From: JACCZH01 sp963729445
Lineage (GTDB): Bacteria; Chloroflexota; Chloroflexia; Thermomicrobiales; CFX8
Assembly (NCBI GenBank): GCA_963729445.1
Contig: CAVSNU010000005.1
Coordinates: 1,178,001 to 1,242,000 of the forward strand
Length of the DNA: 64,000 nucleotides
Reading direction: 5' to 3'
Of the stretch, positions 34,652 through 43,427 are shown piece by piece (position 1 is the stretch's first letter; the number at the start of each line of letters is the position of its first letter). The notes under the pieces were generated by a model. That model was not told the DNA's origin, did no database searches, and worked only from the letters and a program-made list of their open reading frames with translations. The position numbers were made by a program, and so were the translations under genes.

Positions 34652-35586
34652 CGTGGCGCACCTCCAACAAGCTCGACGAACACATCCTCAAGGCTGGCCG
34701 CGCCGCTCTCCATCCTCTGGAGTGCCAGGCCGTGCTTGGCGATGATCTGCGGAAGTTCCCGCTGCGCCTCGGTCAGAATGGAAACAGTGAGGTGCAGGGT
34801 GTCTTCAGTCAGCGAGCAGTTGCCGAGCCAGGGCAACCCCGACAGACTGGCCGCCAGGACCTCCGCCTCGCGGGGCGACGCCATCTCGACGACGACCGAG
34901 TGCGCTCCACCCCGTGCTTTGAGCTCGCCAATCGGCGCTTGCACCAACAATCGACCCTGGTTGAGGATGGCGACGGTGTCACACACCCGCTCGACGTCGA
35001 TGAGAATGTGGCTAGAGAAGAACACGGTCGTCCGGCCGGCAAGCGCCGCGATCATGTCCAGCACGGCTTTACGGCCGACCGGGTCGAGCGCGCTGGTTGG
35101 CTCATCCAGCATCAGGAGTTTGGGTGCATTGATGAGCGCCTGAGCGATGCCGAGGCGCTGCTTCATACCGCGCGAGTAGCCTCCAACACGGGTCGTCTCT
35201 CTCAGCAGCCCCGCCATGTCGAGCAGGGCGGCGATGCGCTCGTCAAGCAGATCCGGCTCAATCCCGAAGAGCCGCCCGGCGAAACGCAGGAACTCCTCGC
35301 CGGTCATCCAGGGATAAAAACCGGGCACATCCGGGAGATACCCCATGACCGCGCGGACCTCGTTCCCAGCGCTCACGACATCATGGCCGAGGACACGCGC
35401 CCAGCCCGAGGTCGGATGCGCAAGCCCGGCAAGGATGTTCAAGGTCGTGCTCTTGCCGGCGCCGTTCGGTCCGAGAAACCCGAAGACCGAGCCTGCCGGG
35501 ACCGTCAGGTCGATCGAGTCGAGTGCCTTCTTGTCACCAAAGACTTTGCTGAGTCCGCGGATCTCAATAGCTGGCTGCTCGCTCAT
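34648..35586 (-). CDS. ABC transporter ATP-binding protein
   Basis: 312 residues. Walker A is GPNGAGKST (39-47); the signature region reads YSRGMKQRLGIAQALI (the common LSGGQ is YSRGM here, as is usual in ABC-2 exporters); Walker B is LLMLDEPTSALDP; the H-loop lies in VFFSSHILIDVERV. A C-terminal regulatory extension of about 90 residues follows. It powers the adjacent ABC-2 permease. Confidence 0.92.
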   Translation of the reverse strand: MSEQPAIEIRGLSKVFGDKKALDSIDLTVPAGSVFGFLGPNGAGKSTTLNILAGLAHPTSGWARVLGHDVVSAGNEVRAVMGYLPDVPGFYPWMTGEEFLRFAGRLFGIEPDLLDERIAALLDMAGLLRETTRVGGYSRGMKQRLGIAQALINAPKLLMLDEPTSALDPVGRKAVLDMIAALAGRTTVFFSSHILIDVERVCDTVAILNQGRLLVQAPIGELKARGGAHSVVVEMASPREAEVLAASLSGLPWLGNCSLTEDTLHLTVSILTEAQRELPQIIAKHGLALQRMESGAASLEDVFVELVGGAPR

Positions 35587-35921
35587 CTGCGCTCTGACCC
35601 CTCGCTAGGGCCGTAGAGAAGGTCGACTGCTGCCTGGGCGCGACCGGCCGTCTCCGTCTCATTACCCGCCGGCGGAGTTTCGGCGTCAGTTGCGGGCGGG
35701 CTCTGCCGGCCAACGGCCAGGTAGAGCACCGCGCCGATGCCGGAGCTCACGAAGAGAATGATCAGGGCCCAGAGCCACTTCCTGCCCCAGGTTACGTGCT
35801 CGCGGCGGACGAGGTCGATCAGGCTATACAGTTGCAGCGTGACCTGGACAACGACGACGATGCCCAGAACGATGACGGCAGCGACCGGCACGTTCAGCGT
35901 TTCCGCGATTTCCTGCAGCAT
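35583..35921 (-). CDS. PLDc N-terminal domain membrane protein
   Basis: 112 residues from ATG 35921, with GGGAGG just upstream. Two helices (VPVAAVIVLGIVVVVQVTLQL and KWLWALIILFVSSGIGAVLYLAVG) with the linker SLIDLVRREHVTWGRKW match the PLDc_N domain, often found upstream of ABC-2 transporter genes. The Pro/Glu-rich tail (about 75-112) is unstructured. Its 3' end overlaps the ATP-binding gene by 4 bp, suggesting it is a partner of this exporter. Confidence 0.8.
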   Translation of the reverse strand: MLQEIAETLNVPVAAVIVLGIVVVVQVTLQLYSLIDLVRREHVTWGRKWLWALIILFVSSGIGAVLYLAVGRQSPPATDAETPPAGNETETAGRAQAAVDLLYGPSEGSERR

Positions 35922-36181
35922 CCGCCTCCCGACCCCCGTCGTGGAAGAACAATAGTTCAATCGTGACAAGGGTACGGGAACCGGGTCAGGAAAACAGCCC
36001 CTCTCCGGCTATGTTCCTCTGGGGTAGGAGTGAATCACTCCTGCCTGATTCACGAAGAGCGGTGCAAACTGCGTGCGGGCGAAGAGGGAAATGACCCAGG
36101 TCCGGTCACCCAGTACCGATGGACAAGCGCATATTGCCTCTGTTCCGCGGGCTGGCTGCTGTGTTCGTCCGGATAGGTCCC

Positions 36182-37311
36182 TGACACTGACGAAGGATGA
36201 GCAAACGTAGCCGAGGGCGCTATCATGGCGTCAGTATGAGCACCTATGGCAGCGTCATTCCGGGAGCTGAGTACCTGGCGAAGGTTCCGGTGCTGTCGAA
36301 AACAGCCAGGACACGACACAAGTGGTTTCAGTATTGGGAAACGCATAACCACAACGTGAGCCTGACCTGCCGTTACTTCGGGATCAGCCGGCAGACGTTT
36401 TACTATTGGAAGCCGCGCTATGAGCGTCAGGGACCACGCGGGTTGGAGGATCGCTCCTGCCGTCCCCGGCGGGTCCGGCAACGCACCTGGAGGCTGGACC
36501 TGATCGCACGGGTGAAGGCGTTGCGCGCGCAGTATCCACGCTGGGGCAAGGACAAGCTGGCGGTGTTGCTTTGGCGGGAAGGGATCGCCTGTTCGGTCTC
36601 GATGGTCGGACGCATTCTGGCACACCTCAAGCACACGCGACAATTGATCGAGCCGGTGGTTCAGGCGGTCAAGGTTCGCAAACGCCGCCAGCATGCCAGA
36701 CGCAAACCGAAGGAATACACGCCCCAGCAGCCTGGCGATATCGTCCAGGTCGACACGCTGGATGTACGTCCCATTCCTGGGACGATCCTCAAGCAGTTCA
36801 CCGCACGCGACATGGTCTGTCGCTGGGATGTGGTCGAGGTCTTCAGCCGTGCTACGGCCACGACAGCCAGCCGCTTCCTGGGTCGCTTGCTAGAGCGTAT
36901 GCCGTTCACGGTGCGGGCCATTCAGCTCGATGGTGGGAGCGAGTTTATGGCCGAGTTTGAGGAAAGCTGTCAGCAGCGTGGGATCCAGCTCTTCGTCCTG
37001 CCACCCCGTAGCCCAAAGCTCAACGGGCATGTCGAACGGGCGCAACGCACCCATACCGAGGAGTTCTGGGAGGTGACCGGGGTGGGCTGGACGGTCGCTG
37101 AGCTGCAACCGGAGCTGCGTGCCTGGGAGACGGTCTACAACACCGTGCGACCACACCAGTCGTTGGGTTACCAGACGCCGGCACAGTTCCTGGAAGGGTT
37201 CGCAGAGCACAAACCCGGGCTGAACCAGCAACGCCAGCTCAGCCCGGTGGGTGAAGTATGAGCACCCGACACCAGTCTACACGGAACAGTGCAGAAAGGA
37301 GACAGGTGTCA
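36182..37311 (+). mobile_element. IS481-family insertion sequence (boundaries approximate)
   Basis: The element surrounds a single transposase gene. Candidate terminal sequences are TGACACTG at the left (36182) and its near-inverse CAGGTGTCA at the right (37303-37311), with TGACAC as shared core, as in many IS481 members. No convincing target duplication can be seen. Length of about 1.1 kb fits the family. Confidence 0.6.
36197..37261 (+). CDS. IS481-family transposase
   Basis: About 354 residues. An N-terminal helix-turn-helix (WETHNHNVSLTCRYFGISRQTFYYWKPRYER) is followed by the DDE integrase core: first Asp in DIVQVDTLDV (about 178), second Asp in IQLDGGSEFM, and the Glu in NGHVERAQRTHTEEF, plus the C-terminal VYNTVRPHQSLGYQTP typical of IS481/IS3-like enzymes. 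No frameshift or stop, so it looks intact. An alternative start is ATG 36236. Confidence 0.92.
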   Translation: MSKRSRGRYHGVSMSTYGSVIPGAEYLAKVPVLSKTARTRHKWFQYWETHNHNVSLTCRYFGISRQTFYYWKPRYERQGPRGLEDRSCRPRRVRQRTWRLDLIARVKALRAQYPRWGKDKLAVLLWREGIACSVSMVGRILAHLKHTRQLIEPVVQAVKVRKRRQHARRKPKEYTPQQPGDIVQVDTLDVRPIPGTILKQFTARDMVCRWDVVEVFSRATATTASRFLGRLLERMPFTVRAIQLDGGSEFMAEFEESCQQRGIQLFVLPPRSPKLNGHVERAQRTHTEEFWEVTGVGWTVAELQPELRAWETVYNTVRPHQSLGYQTPAQFLEGFAEHKPGLNQQRQLSPVGEV

Positions 37312-37337
37312 GGAAGGTAGCGAACGAGTACAGCTGC

Positions 37338-37367
37338 TTGACAGAACAGGTTGTAACTTGCTAATAT
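37338..37367 (+). promoter_or_regulatory. Sigma-70-like promoter of the CGNR regulator
   Basis: TTGACA (37338-37343) and TAATAT (37362-37367) with an 18-bp spacer lie 46 bp before the ATG of the next gene. It is just outside the right end of the insertion sequence. Confidence 0.7.
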
Positions 37368-37412
37368 CCAATAGATAGTTACTTCAGCGGATTCCTGAGA
37401 GATAAAACGAGC

Positions 37413-38039
37413 ATGCAAGAAGCGAAAATGTTTGATCTGGACGCGGGCGTTGACAGCCTGGCGTTCGTGAACACACTCGATAATCGTGGCGAAGAGTCTC
37501 CCGTAGAGCTCCTCACGGACTACGCCGACCTGCTCGCGTTCGCGCTGCAGACTGAAACGCTCACCGAAAGCGAGGCGCGGCGTCTCAGGGAGTTGGCGTC
37601 AGCCCGTCCCAGCGACGCGGCCCTGGTGGTATCGCGAGCGACCGCGCTGCGAGAGACGCTCTTCCGGATCTTTTCCGCCATTGCCGCAGAGGTGGACCCT
37701 GCCAGCGAGGACATCAAGAGCCTGAACGCCGAGCTGAGCATTGCCATGAGCAACGCCCAGATCATCCCCGCGGCGGATCAGTTCGACCTGGACTGGTCGG
37801 ACGATCCCGGTCTGGATCGTCCCCTCTGGCCTGTGGTGCGCTCGGCGGCGGACCTCCTGACGTCTGACGAGCTTACCCGGGTACGCGAGTGCGCCGCACA
37901 TGACTGCCAGTGGCTCTTCTTGGACGAGAGTCGTAACCGCAGCCGTCGTTGGTGCAACATGCAGACCTGCGGGAACCGCGCCAAGGTAGACCGCTTCCGG
38001 GCACGCCAACGCGGGGCCGAGATCGTTGACGGCGACTAG
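37413..38039 (+). CDS. CGNR zinc-finger regulator (ABATE domain)
   Basis: 208 residues. The N-terminal half (SLAFVNTLDNRGEESPVELLTDYADLLAFALQ) matches the ABATE ligand-binding domain; the C-terminus carries the zinc finger CAAHDCQWLFLDESRNRSRRWC...CGNR (about 166-196). Such proteins are predicted to be stress-responsive transcription factors in actinobacteria and Chloroflexi. It stands downstream of a good promoter and an IS element, and its stop overlaps the convergent glycosyltransferase gene by 4 bp. Confidence 0.85.
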   Translation: MQEAKMFDLDAGVDSLAFVNTLDNRGEESPVELLTDYADLLAFALQTETLTESEARRLRELASARPSDAALVVSRATALRETLFRIFSAIAAEVDPASEDIKSLNAELSIAMSNAQIIPAADQFDLDWSDDPGLDRPLWPVVRSAADLLTSDELTRVRECAAHDCQWLFLDESRNRSRRWCNMQTCGNRAKVDRFRARQRGAEIVDGD

Positions 38040-39736
38040 TTCTCGCTCACGCCACTCACATCTCGCGCATCATCATCGTCGCTCTCGTCAAAGCTGAGCG
38101 CCGTTCGAGCCGGCACGAAGGCGATCACGATGTCTGCGCCGCTGTCGAGCGTGACATGCTGCAGGGCAATGCGGGGGTCTATCCGCGACAGGATCTCAGG
38201 GTCCGGAATGACCACCCGCAGTGTGTCCGGATTGAACGGGAGCCATGGTGCGGCGGATGCCAGCCCTTCGACGCTGTAATCTGAACGTCCATGCTGTGCA
38301 GTAAAGAGATAGCCGAACGAGCCATCGGTGTCGTTGCCCAGACCGTAGACACGGTATTCCGGTAAGAGGTAGGACGCGTGCCGGAAGCTACCGCTGACAC
38401 GGGGTCCCCCGATCGTGGTCAGCAGGACCGTCGTTTCGGGGTCGTAGTGGCGCACGACCTCGGCCAGGCTCCGCCAGTGCGTGTCGCTCGTTTCGATGTC
38501 ATACTGTCGCAGGTGCCGGACCGCGTCTGATTCCGACGTGCTGTTTTCCGACTGGTAGTGTGAGTAGGTTTCATGAGGAAGCCTCAGGAATCCAGCCGTG
38601 CTCGCGATGGCAAAGAGTGTGACGCTGGCAGCCAGTAGCGAGCGTTGCAAGCTGATCCCGGCCGGCCGGCTCAGACGACTGAGCCCCTCCAGAGAGACTC
38701 CGACCATCAGGAACAGCGCCGGCAGGAGCAATAGGATGTACCCAAGCTGGCCGGTGTGGCCCAGAATGAAGGTCACCATCGCCGGCAGAACCCAGAGCGA
38801 GAAGAACCACTTGTCTTTGCGATCCAGCACCCGTAGCGGCCGCACCCCGGCCAGATAGGCGGCCGCCATAATGAGCAGACCGACATTCACACCAACCACG
38901 ATGCCAACCACCACGAAGGTGGAGTTCATGCGCAAGCCGTAGACATTGAATGACAACGCCGACGCCCCGATGAGGTTCGCCAGGGCCCGCGATTCACGCA
39001 TGTAAGTGGTTGGCCCGCCAGACAGCCAGAGCAGCGGCACGACCCAGAGCAACGACGTCAGGCCGAGCAGCACCGCCGACTGGATGCGGGCTTTCCAAGG
39101 AAACTGCCAGACCACATACAGCCAGCTGGGAATCAGGAAGAGCATGGCGCTCTGGCGTAGCGATCCGAGAGCGGTGAGCAAGATCGTCGCCACCAGCAAG
39201 TCGCGCACCGAGGCCCGCTTCAGGCCGCGATGGGCCATTGCCAGAAACGCGACTCCAGCCGCCACTTCACCCGCGTAGGTCAGCGCCACCTCGCTGTAAT
39301 ACCAGACGAGCGGGGAGAGCCCAAAGAGCACCGCCGTCACGAGAGCGTAGGGACGTGACATAAAACGTGTGGCGAACAGGTACAAGAGTGCGGGCGCCAG
39401 GCTGCCGGCGACCATGCTCAGAATGGTCAGACTCGCGTTCGGATCGCCCGTGATGTGGTTCATGAGCCAGCCAAGGCCGATAAAGCCGATGTACCCGGGC
39501 GGGTGAGGCTGGTGGTGATGCAGGTTGAAAGACTGGGTACCGAGCGCCAGCTGTACCGCGTCCCAGTTGACCGGGTACTGACTCTGGAAGGGTATCCTCA
39601 ACGTGAGAAAGCCCAGAAAGAGCAAGCCACTGACCAGTGTCGCGCTGCCAGCCAGCGGTAGGATGCTCCGATAGAGGCGCCTTAGCAATATCTGCGACTG
39701 AATGTTTCCATATCCTTCCACCACGTCCGTATTCAT
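38036..39736 (-). CDS. GT39-like/dolichyl-mannosyltransferase-type membrane protein
   Basis: 566 residues with about ten to eleven membrane helices. The first extracytoplasmic loop has an acidic residue in YPVNWDAVQLALGTQSFNL, then a HHHQPHPPGY segment, which fits predicted membrane glycosyltransferases of the GT39/DUF2723 kind. The C-terminal 150 residues are soluble and outside (SGSFRHASYLLPEYRVYGLG). It could add a sugar to protein or lipid from a polyprenyl donor, but the donor is not identifiable. It is convergent with the CGNR gene. Confidence 0.65.
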   Translation of the reverse strand: MNTDVVEGYGNIQSQILLRRLYRSILPLAGSATLVSGLLFLGFLTLRIPFQSQYPVNWDAVQLALGTQSFNLHHHQPHPPGYIGFIGLGWLMNHITGDPNASLTILSMVAGSLAPALLYLFATRFMSRPYALVTAVLFGLSPLVWYYSEVALTYAGEVAAGVAFLAMAHRGLKRASVRDLLVATILLTALGSLRQSAMLFLIPSWLYVVWQFPWKARIQSAVLLGLTSLLWVVPLLWLSGGPTTYMRESRALANLIGASALSFNVYGLRMNSTFVVVGIVVGVNVGLLIMAAAYLAGVRPLRVLDRKDKWFFSLWVLPAMVTFILGHTGQLGYILLLLPALFLMVGVSLEGLSRLSRPAGISLQRSLLAASVTLFAIASTAGFLRLPHETYSHYQSENSTSESDAVRHLRQYDIETSDTHWRSLAEVVRHYDPETTVLLTTIGGPRVSGSFRHASYLLPEYRVYGLGNDTDGSFGYLFTAQHGRSDYSVEGLASAAPWLPFNPDTLRVVIPDPEILSRIDPRIALQHVTLDSGADIVIAFVPARTALSFDESDDDDARDVSGVSEN

Positions 39737-40168
39737 CGGCTGCCGGCACGGGTGTCTGCGCTTGCCCGCGATCTAGCTTGGGCAACGGGCGGTTCCTCGC
39801 GGATCTCTCACAGAAAGATGGACGCGGTTTCCCGTTTTCAGTCCGGAGCCGGGAGGTATCAAGGGCTTCGTGGTCTAGGAAACCCCTCTGTGCGACAACG
39901 CAGGCGTACCCGCCTGGCCGCCAACTTCATGGCGGGAGGCACCGATACCTCTACACAGGATACCGCAACACTCGAATCGGTAGCACGATCAAGGCGGAGT
40001 GGCACAGACCGCGCAGCCTCGGTCAATCTAGCTGTACGTTCTTTCAGAAATATCGCAGTCGTAGGACACCTTCTTTGGACGACTCTTGCACTACTGTCGG
40101 GAAATCGGGACGGTCGATGAGCCGGAGTACCGGGTTGTGGCTCATCGTGAGCGAGAGGCGGCGCAGGA
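39737..40168. other. Intergenic region, no gene recognised
   Basis: 432 bp between divergent genes. A 122-codon frame exists on the plus strand but its residue composition is Arg/Ser-rich and looks like an accidental opening. Promoters for both neighbours are expected here; none stands out. Confidence 0.35.
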
Positions 40169-41263
40169 TTGGCATCAGCATCATCGATGACGCTTCACAC
40201 CTCGTTGTGCGACCTCCTGCAGATACGCTACCCGATCATCCAGGCTCCGATGGCAGGATTCACAACACCCGAGCTCGTCGCCAGTGTGTCCAACGCTGGA
40301 GGGCTCGGTATGCTCGGTGCTGGGCGCATGTCAATCGAGCTGGTTGCGCAGGCGATCGATGCGATCCAGGAGCGGACCGAGGGGCCGTTCGGTATCAACT
40401 TTCTGCTCGCCTCACTTGACGCTGGTAACCACAACATGGAGACCGTCCAACCGTTTCTAGATCAGTTCCGCCGGGAGATCGACCTGCCTGCCGGTCGGAC
40501 TGACCTTGTCTCCCCCCAGTCCGAATTGGCAGAGAAGATAGATCTCGCTCTTGAAGCTGGTGTGCCGGTCGTGAGTTTTGCGATGGGTGACCCCAGCCGG
40601 TTCGTCGAGCGCATTCACCAGGCTGGCGCCAAGGTCGCCGCGACGGTGACGACGGTGCAGGAAGCTGAGACGGTGCTCGCCGGAGGTGCTGACATTGTCG
40701 TCGCTCAGGGTGCCGAGGCGGGCGGTCATCGTTCAACGTTTCAAGCGGGCGCCGGAGACGACATTGACCTGATCGGCACCTTTGCGCTCGTTCCTCAGGT
40801 CGCGGACGCCGTGCCGGTTCCGGTGGTGGCGGCCGGCGGGATCATGGACGGTCGCGGCCTTGTCGCGGCGCTGGCACTGGGTGCCCAGGGCGTACAGCTC
40901 GGGACCCGCTTTCTGTCCGCGCGTGAGAGTGGCGCGCCAAAGGGATACCGGGAACGATTGCTGGCTGCGAACGAGACCGACACGTCTCTCACCCGCGTCA
41001 TCAGCGGCCGGCCGGCTCGGGTTATACGCAATCACTTTGTTGACGCGTTCGAGCGTTTTGGCCCGGAGCCGCTTGCCTGGCCTCTGCAGACGCTGGCTGC
41101 TGCCGATATCTACGAGGCGGCGCAGGCCCGGGACGACGCCGACTACTACCCTGTGTACGCAGGCCAGGGCCTGCGCCTGCTGCGGGAAGAGCGCGGCGCA
41201 GCGGAGATCGTCGAGGAGCTGATGAGCGACTCCCGAAACGTGCTCGCCCGCCTCCTCCTCTGA
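40169..41263 (+). CDS. Nitronate monooxygenase
   Basis: About 358-364 residues. It belongs to the FMN-dependent 2-nitropropane dioxygenase (nitronate monooxygenase) family: RYPIIQAPMAGFTTPELVASVSNAGGLGMLG at the start, GPFGINFLLA, AGADIVVAQGAEAGGHRS-type FMN loop (here GGADIVVAQGAEAGGH) and VPVVAAGGIMDGRGLVAALALGAQGVQLGTRF. It oxidises alkyl nitronates, possibly guarding against 3-nitropropionate. The TTG at 40169 has AGGCGG 8 bp upstream and is as likely as the ATG at 40187. Complete. Confidence 0.9.
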   Translation: MASASSMTLHTSLCDLLQIRYPIIQAPMAGFTTPELVASVSNAGGLGMLGAGRMSIELVAQAIDAIQERTEGPFGINFLLASLDAGNHNMETVQPFLDQFRREIDLPAGRTDLVSPQSELAEKIDLALEAGVPVVSFAMGDPSRFVERIHQAGAKVAATVTTVQEAETVLAGGADIVVAQGAEAGGHRSTFQAGAGDDIDLIGTFALVPQVADAVPVPVVAAGGIMDGRGLVAALALGAQGVQLGTRFLSARESGAPKGYRERLLAANETDTSLTRVISGRPARVIRNHFVDAFERFGPEPLAWPLQTLAAADIYEAAQARDDADYYPVYAGQGLRLLREERGAAEIVEELMSDSRNVLARLLL

Positions 41264-41380
41264 CCGCGCCGTCGCCGTCTTGTAACTTGCTGAGATTACG
41301 GCGCGGAAGAGGGCAGGCTTGGTCTGCAGCCCGACCGGCGCGATGATGAGATTGTCCAGATTGATGCGCTCATTAGGAAT

Positions 41381-41458
41381 GCGTACGGGCGTCATGTATT
41401 GCGCCCTGCCTGGCCGCCCGTGGTGTTGAAGAGGGCGCAATACATCACGCCCGTACGC
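41381..41458. repeat. Palindromic repeat, complete 78-bp copy
   Basis: GCGTACGGGCGTCATGTATT at the left and AATACATCACGCCCGTACGC at the right form an inverted repeat around a spacer of about 36 bp. Same family as 12756-12833 and, with a slightly different sequence, 46792-46868. It sits in a 304-bp gap with no other feature. Confidence 0.8.
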
Positions 41459-41567
41459 AGAAAAGGCAGCAGTCAATGATTGGGCGTTGAATCTGGACAC
41501 GTCCAGCATTCCGCCTGTACATAACGGATCCCTCAGTGCTCGGGATGCGTTGCACCTTGATGTGCCG

Positions 41568-42202
41568 CTATTCCCGTAGCGTCCAGGAACGCCTCTCCGT
41601 GTCCACCACCTCGCGAGATACCCGGTTCGCCAGCTCGGCGCGCGGCCCTGGGGGCTCTGCGCGCTGGCCGACCGGCATGAAGGCAACCAGCCGGAAGCCT
41701 TCTGTGGGCAGGCCGGCGAACGACAGCGCAGCATCCTCTAGAAACTCGTGCCAGTGCTGTGGGGAGGTCGCCAACCCGTGAGCGGTAAGCGTCAGCCAGA
41801 GCGTGAACTGCAGGATGCCGAGCGCTTGCGACGCGTGATCGCGGGCGTCCTCCGGGGTGATCCCCTCGCGCGGGGCCGACAACGCGAGGTCCTCGAAGAT
41901 AAGGAGGGTCATCCCACCGTCACGCATACCCGCGGCACGCGCCAGGTACCGCTCCTTGCGGTCGCCGTCCAGACGTTGCGCGATCGTTGCGGTCACCACT
42001 TCCCAGAAGTCAGCATTGCGCTCCTGCAGCACCAGGACCCCCAGGGCTGGGCATCGAAGGATGACGGCACCAGCCTCGCCGCAGCCTCCAGCTCCTCTAC
42101 GAGGCTCGCTGGAAACGTGCCGGGCCGCAGGCGCCGCGCCGAGCGCCGGTGTTCAAGAACCGTGCTGAGCGCGGCTGCCAGATTGGACTCAGTGAGACTC
42201 AC
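41568..42202 (-). pseudogene. Nitroreductase-family protein, frameshifted
   Basis: Starts at GTG 42202 overlapping the stop of the flavin monooxygenase gene by 4 bp. The first part (LEHRRSARRLRP...VPSSFDAQPWG) is a nitroreductase FMN-binding start; the frame is lost at a run of five G (CCCCC 42038-42042 on the plus strand), and the rest (VLQERNADFWEVVTATIAQ, GMRDGGMTLLIFED, LWLTLTAHGLATSPQHW) continues in another frame to 41568. One additional G would join both. Either a recent pseudogene or a homopolymer base-calling error. The family reduces nitro groups or quinones with NAD(P)H. Confidence 0.8.
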
Positions 42203-43299
42203 TCCGCAGCCTCGGAACCGGCTTGTGCATGCCCCGTTGCGAACGCTGCACTTGCTGGTCCAATGCCGAGCAGCGGGAGGACCTGCCGGCCGACGCGCTC
42301 GATCTCTTCCAGCATCGGGCTGCACTGGATAAGGAAGAGATCAACGCCGGCGTCGGCGAACGCTTGCATCCGTGCCGCAACCTGGTCTGGAGTGCCGATG
42401 AAGTTGGGTCGCAGGCCGCGATTCGAGACCGAGTAGTCGCGCAAGCTCAGCTCGCGCTCCAGCTGCGACATGGTGGTGAAGTCCTTGAACCCGGCGTAGC
42501 CGGCCGTATCTTTCACATCGGTAATGCGAGCAACTTCCGCCTGCGCCTCCTCCTCGGTATCGCGGACGATGACGTAGGCGGCCATGCCGTAGGTCATCGT
42601 CTTCCCCAGTGCCTCGGCACGCTCGCGCATGTCGGCGATCTTGCCGGCGACGGTTTCAAGATCGTCGCCGTGCATCAGATAGGCGTCACACTCACGCGAG
42701 ATCATTTCTTTGGCGGCCGGTGATTCTCCACCCGCGTACAAACGCGGCCATGGCTGCTGGACCGGTTTCGGGGCCAATCGCGCATTCTCAACTCGGCCAT
42801 ACTTGCCGTCCACGGTGGTCTGCTCCTGGGTCCACAGACCCTTGAGGATGGACAGGAACTCGTCGGTGCGGGCGTAGCGCTCATCGTGCTCGACAAAATC
42901 CATGCCGTACTGGCGAGCTTCTTCTGCCCACCAGGCCGACACGACGTTCAGGGTGAACCGGCCATTCGAGATGCGGTCGATGTTGGCGGCCATCTTGGCG
43001 ACGATGGCTGGATTGCGAAAGCCGGGTCGAATCGCGGCCATGATCTCCAACCGTTCGGTTGTCGAGGCCAGTGCGGCGGCGGTGGTCCACGCTTCGAGCA
43101 CCGGCTCGGCCGGCCCCTTGATGTCGTTGAGGTTCAGCTCGGCGATCAGTGTCGTTGAGAAGCCCAGCTCTTCGGCGAGCCTGGCAGTTTCCAGGCAGTA
43201 CTCGAAGGTCGGTTGCATACCTTCGTCTTCGACGTTGCGCAGCCAGCCACCAAAGATCGGAAGCCAGAATCCAACGCGGGGAGTTCGTGCGGAAGCCAT
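42199..43299 (-). CDS. SfnG-like LLM-class flavin-dependent monooxygenase
   Basis: 366 residues. The TIM-barrel, FMN/F420-type luciferase-like monooxygenase fold; FWLPIFGGWLRNVEDE, STTLIAELNLNDIKGPAEPV, RLEIMAAIRPGFRNPAIVAKMA and RFTLNVVSAWW closely follow the dimethylsulfone monooxygenase (SfnG)/alkanesulfonate monooxygenase (SsuD) branch. It would release sulfite or a methanesulfinate from a sulfone or sulfonate using reduced flavin. The nitroreductase-like gene overlaps its stop codon and could have supplied reduced flavin. No sulfonate transporter is nearby. Specific substrate not certain. Confidence 0.82.
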   Translation of the reverse strand: MASARTPRVGFWLPIFGGWLRNVEDEGMQPTFEYCLETARLAEELGFSTTLIAELNLNDIKGPAEPVLEAWTTAAALASTTERLEIMAAIRPGFRNPAIVAKMAANIDRISNGRFTLNVVSAWWAEEARQYGMDFVEHDERYARTDEFLSILKGLWTQEQTTVDGKYGRVENARLAPKPVQQPWPRLYAGGESPAAKEMISRECDAYLMHGDDLETVAGKIADMRERAEALGKTMTYGMAAYVIVRDTEEEAQAEVARITDVKDTAGYAGFKDFTTMSQLERELSLRDYSVSNRGLRPNFIGTPDQVAARMQAFADAGVDLFLIQCSPMLEEIERVGRQVLPLLGIGPASAAFATGHAQAGSEAAE

Positions 43300-43427
43300 C
43301 TATCGGTCCATTTCTATGTAACAGCATGTGTCGTAACGATTCGACTGGCACCTCGACCGTCGATCGGTCATCGTGAGCGCAGCCGGCGGGCTCCACCCTG
43401 AATGCCCGTTCTGTGCCGCAGTGGTAC

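Noticed and set aside
39752..40120. 122-codon frame in the gap before nitronate monooxygenase
   Set aside because: No ribosome binding site, Arg/Ser-rich composition and no recognisable fold.
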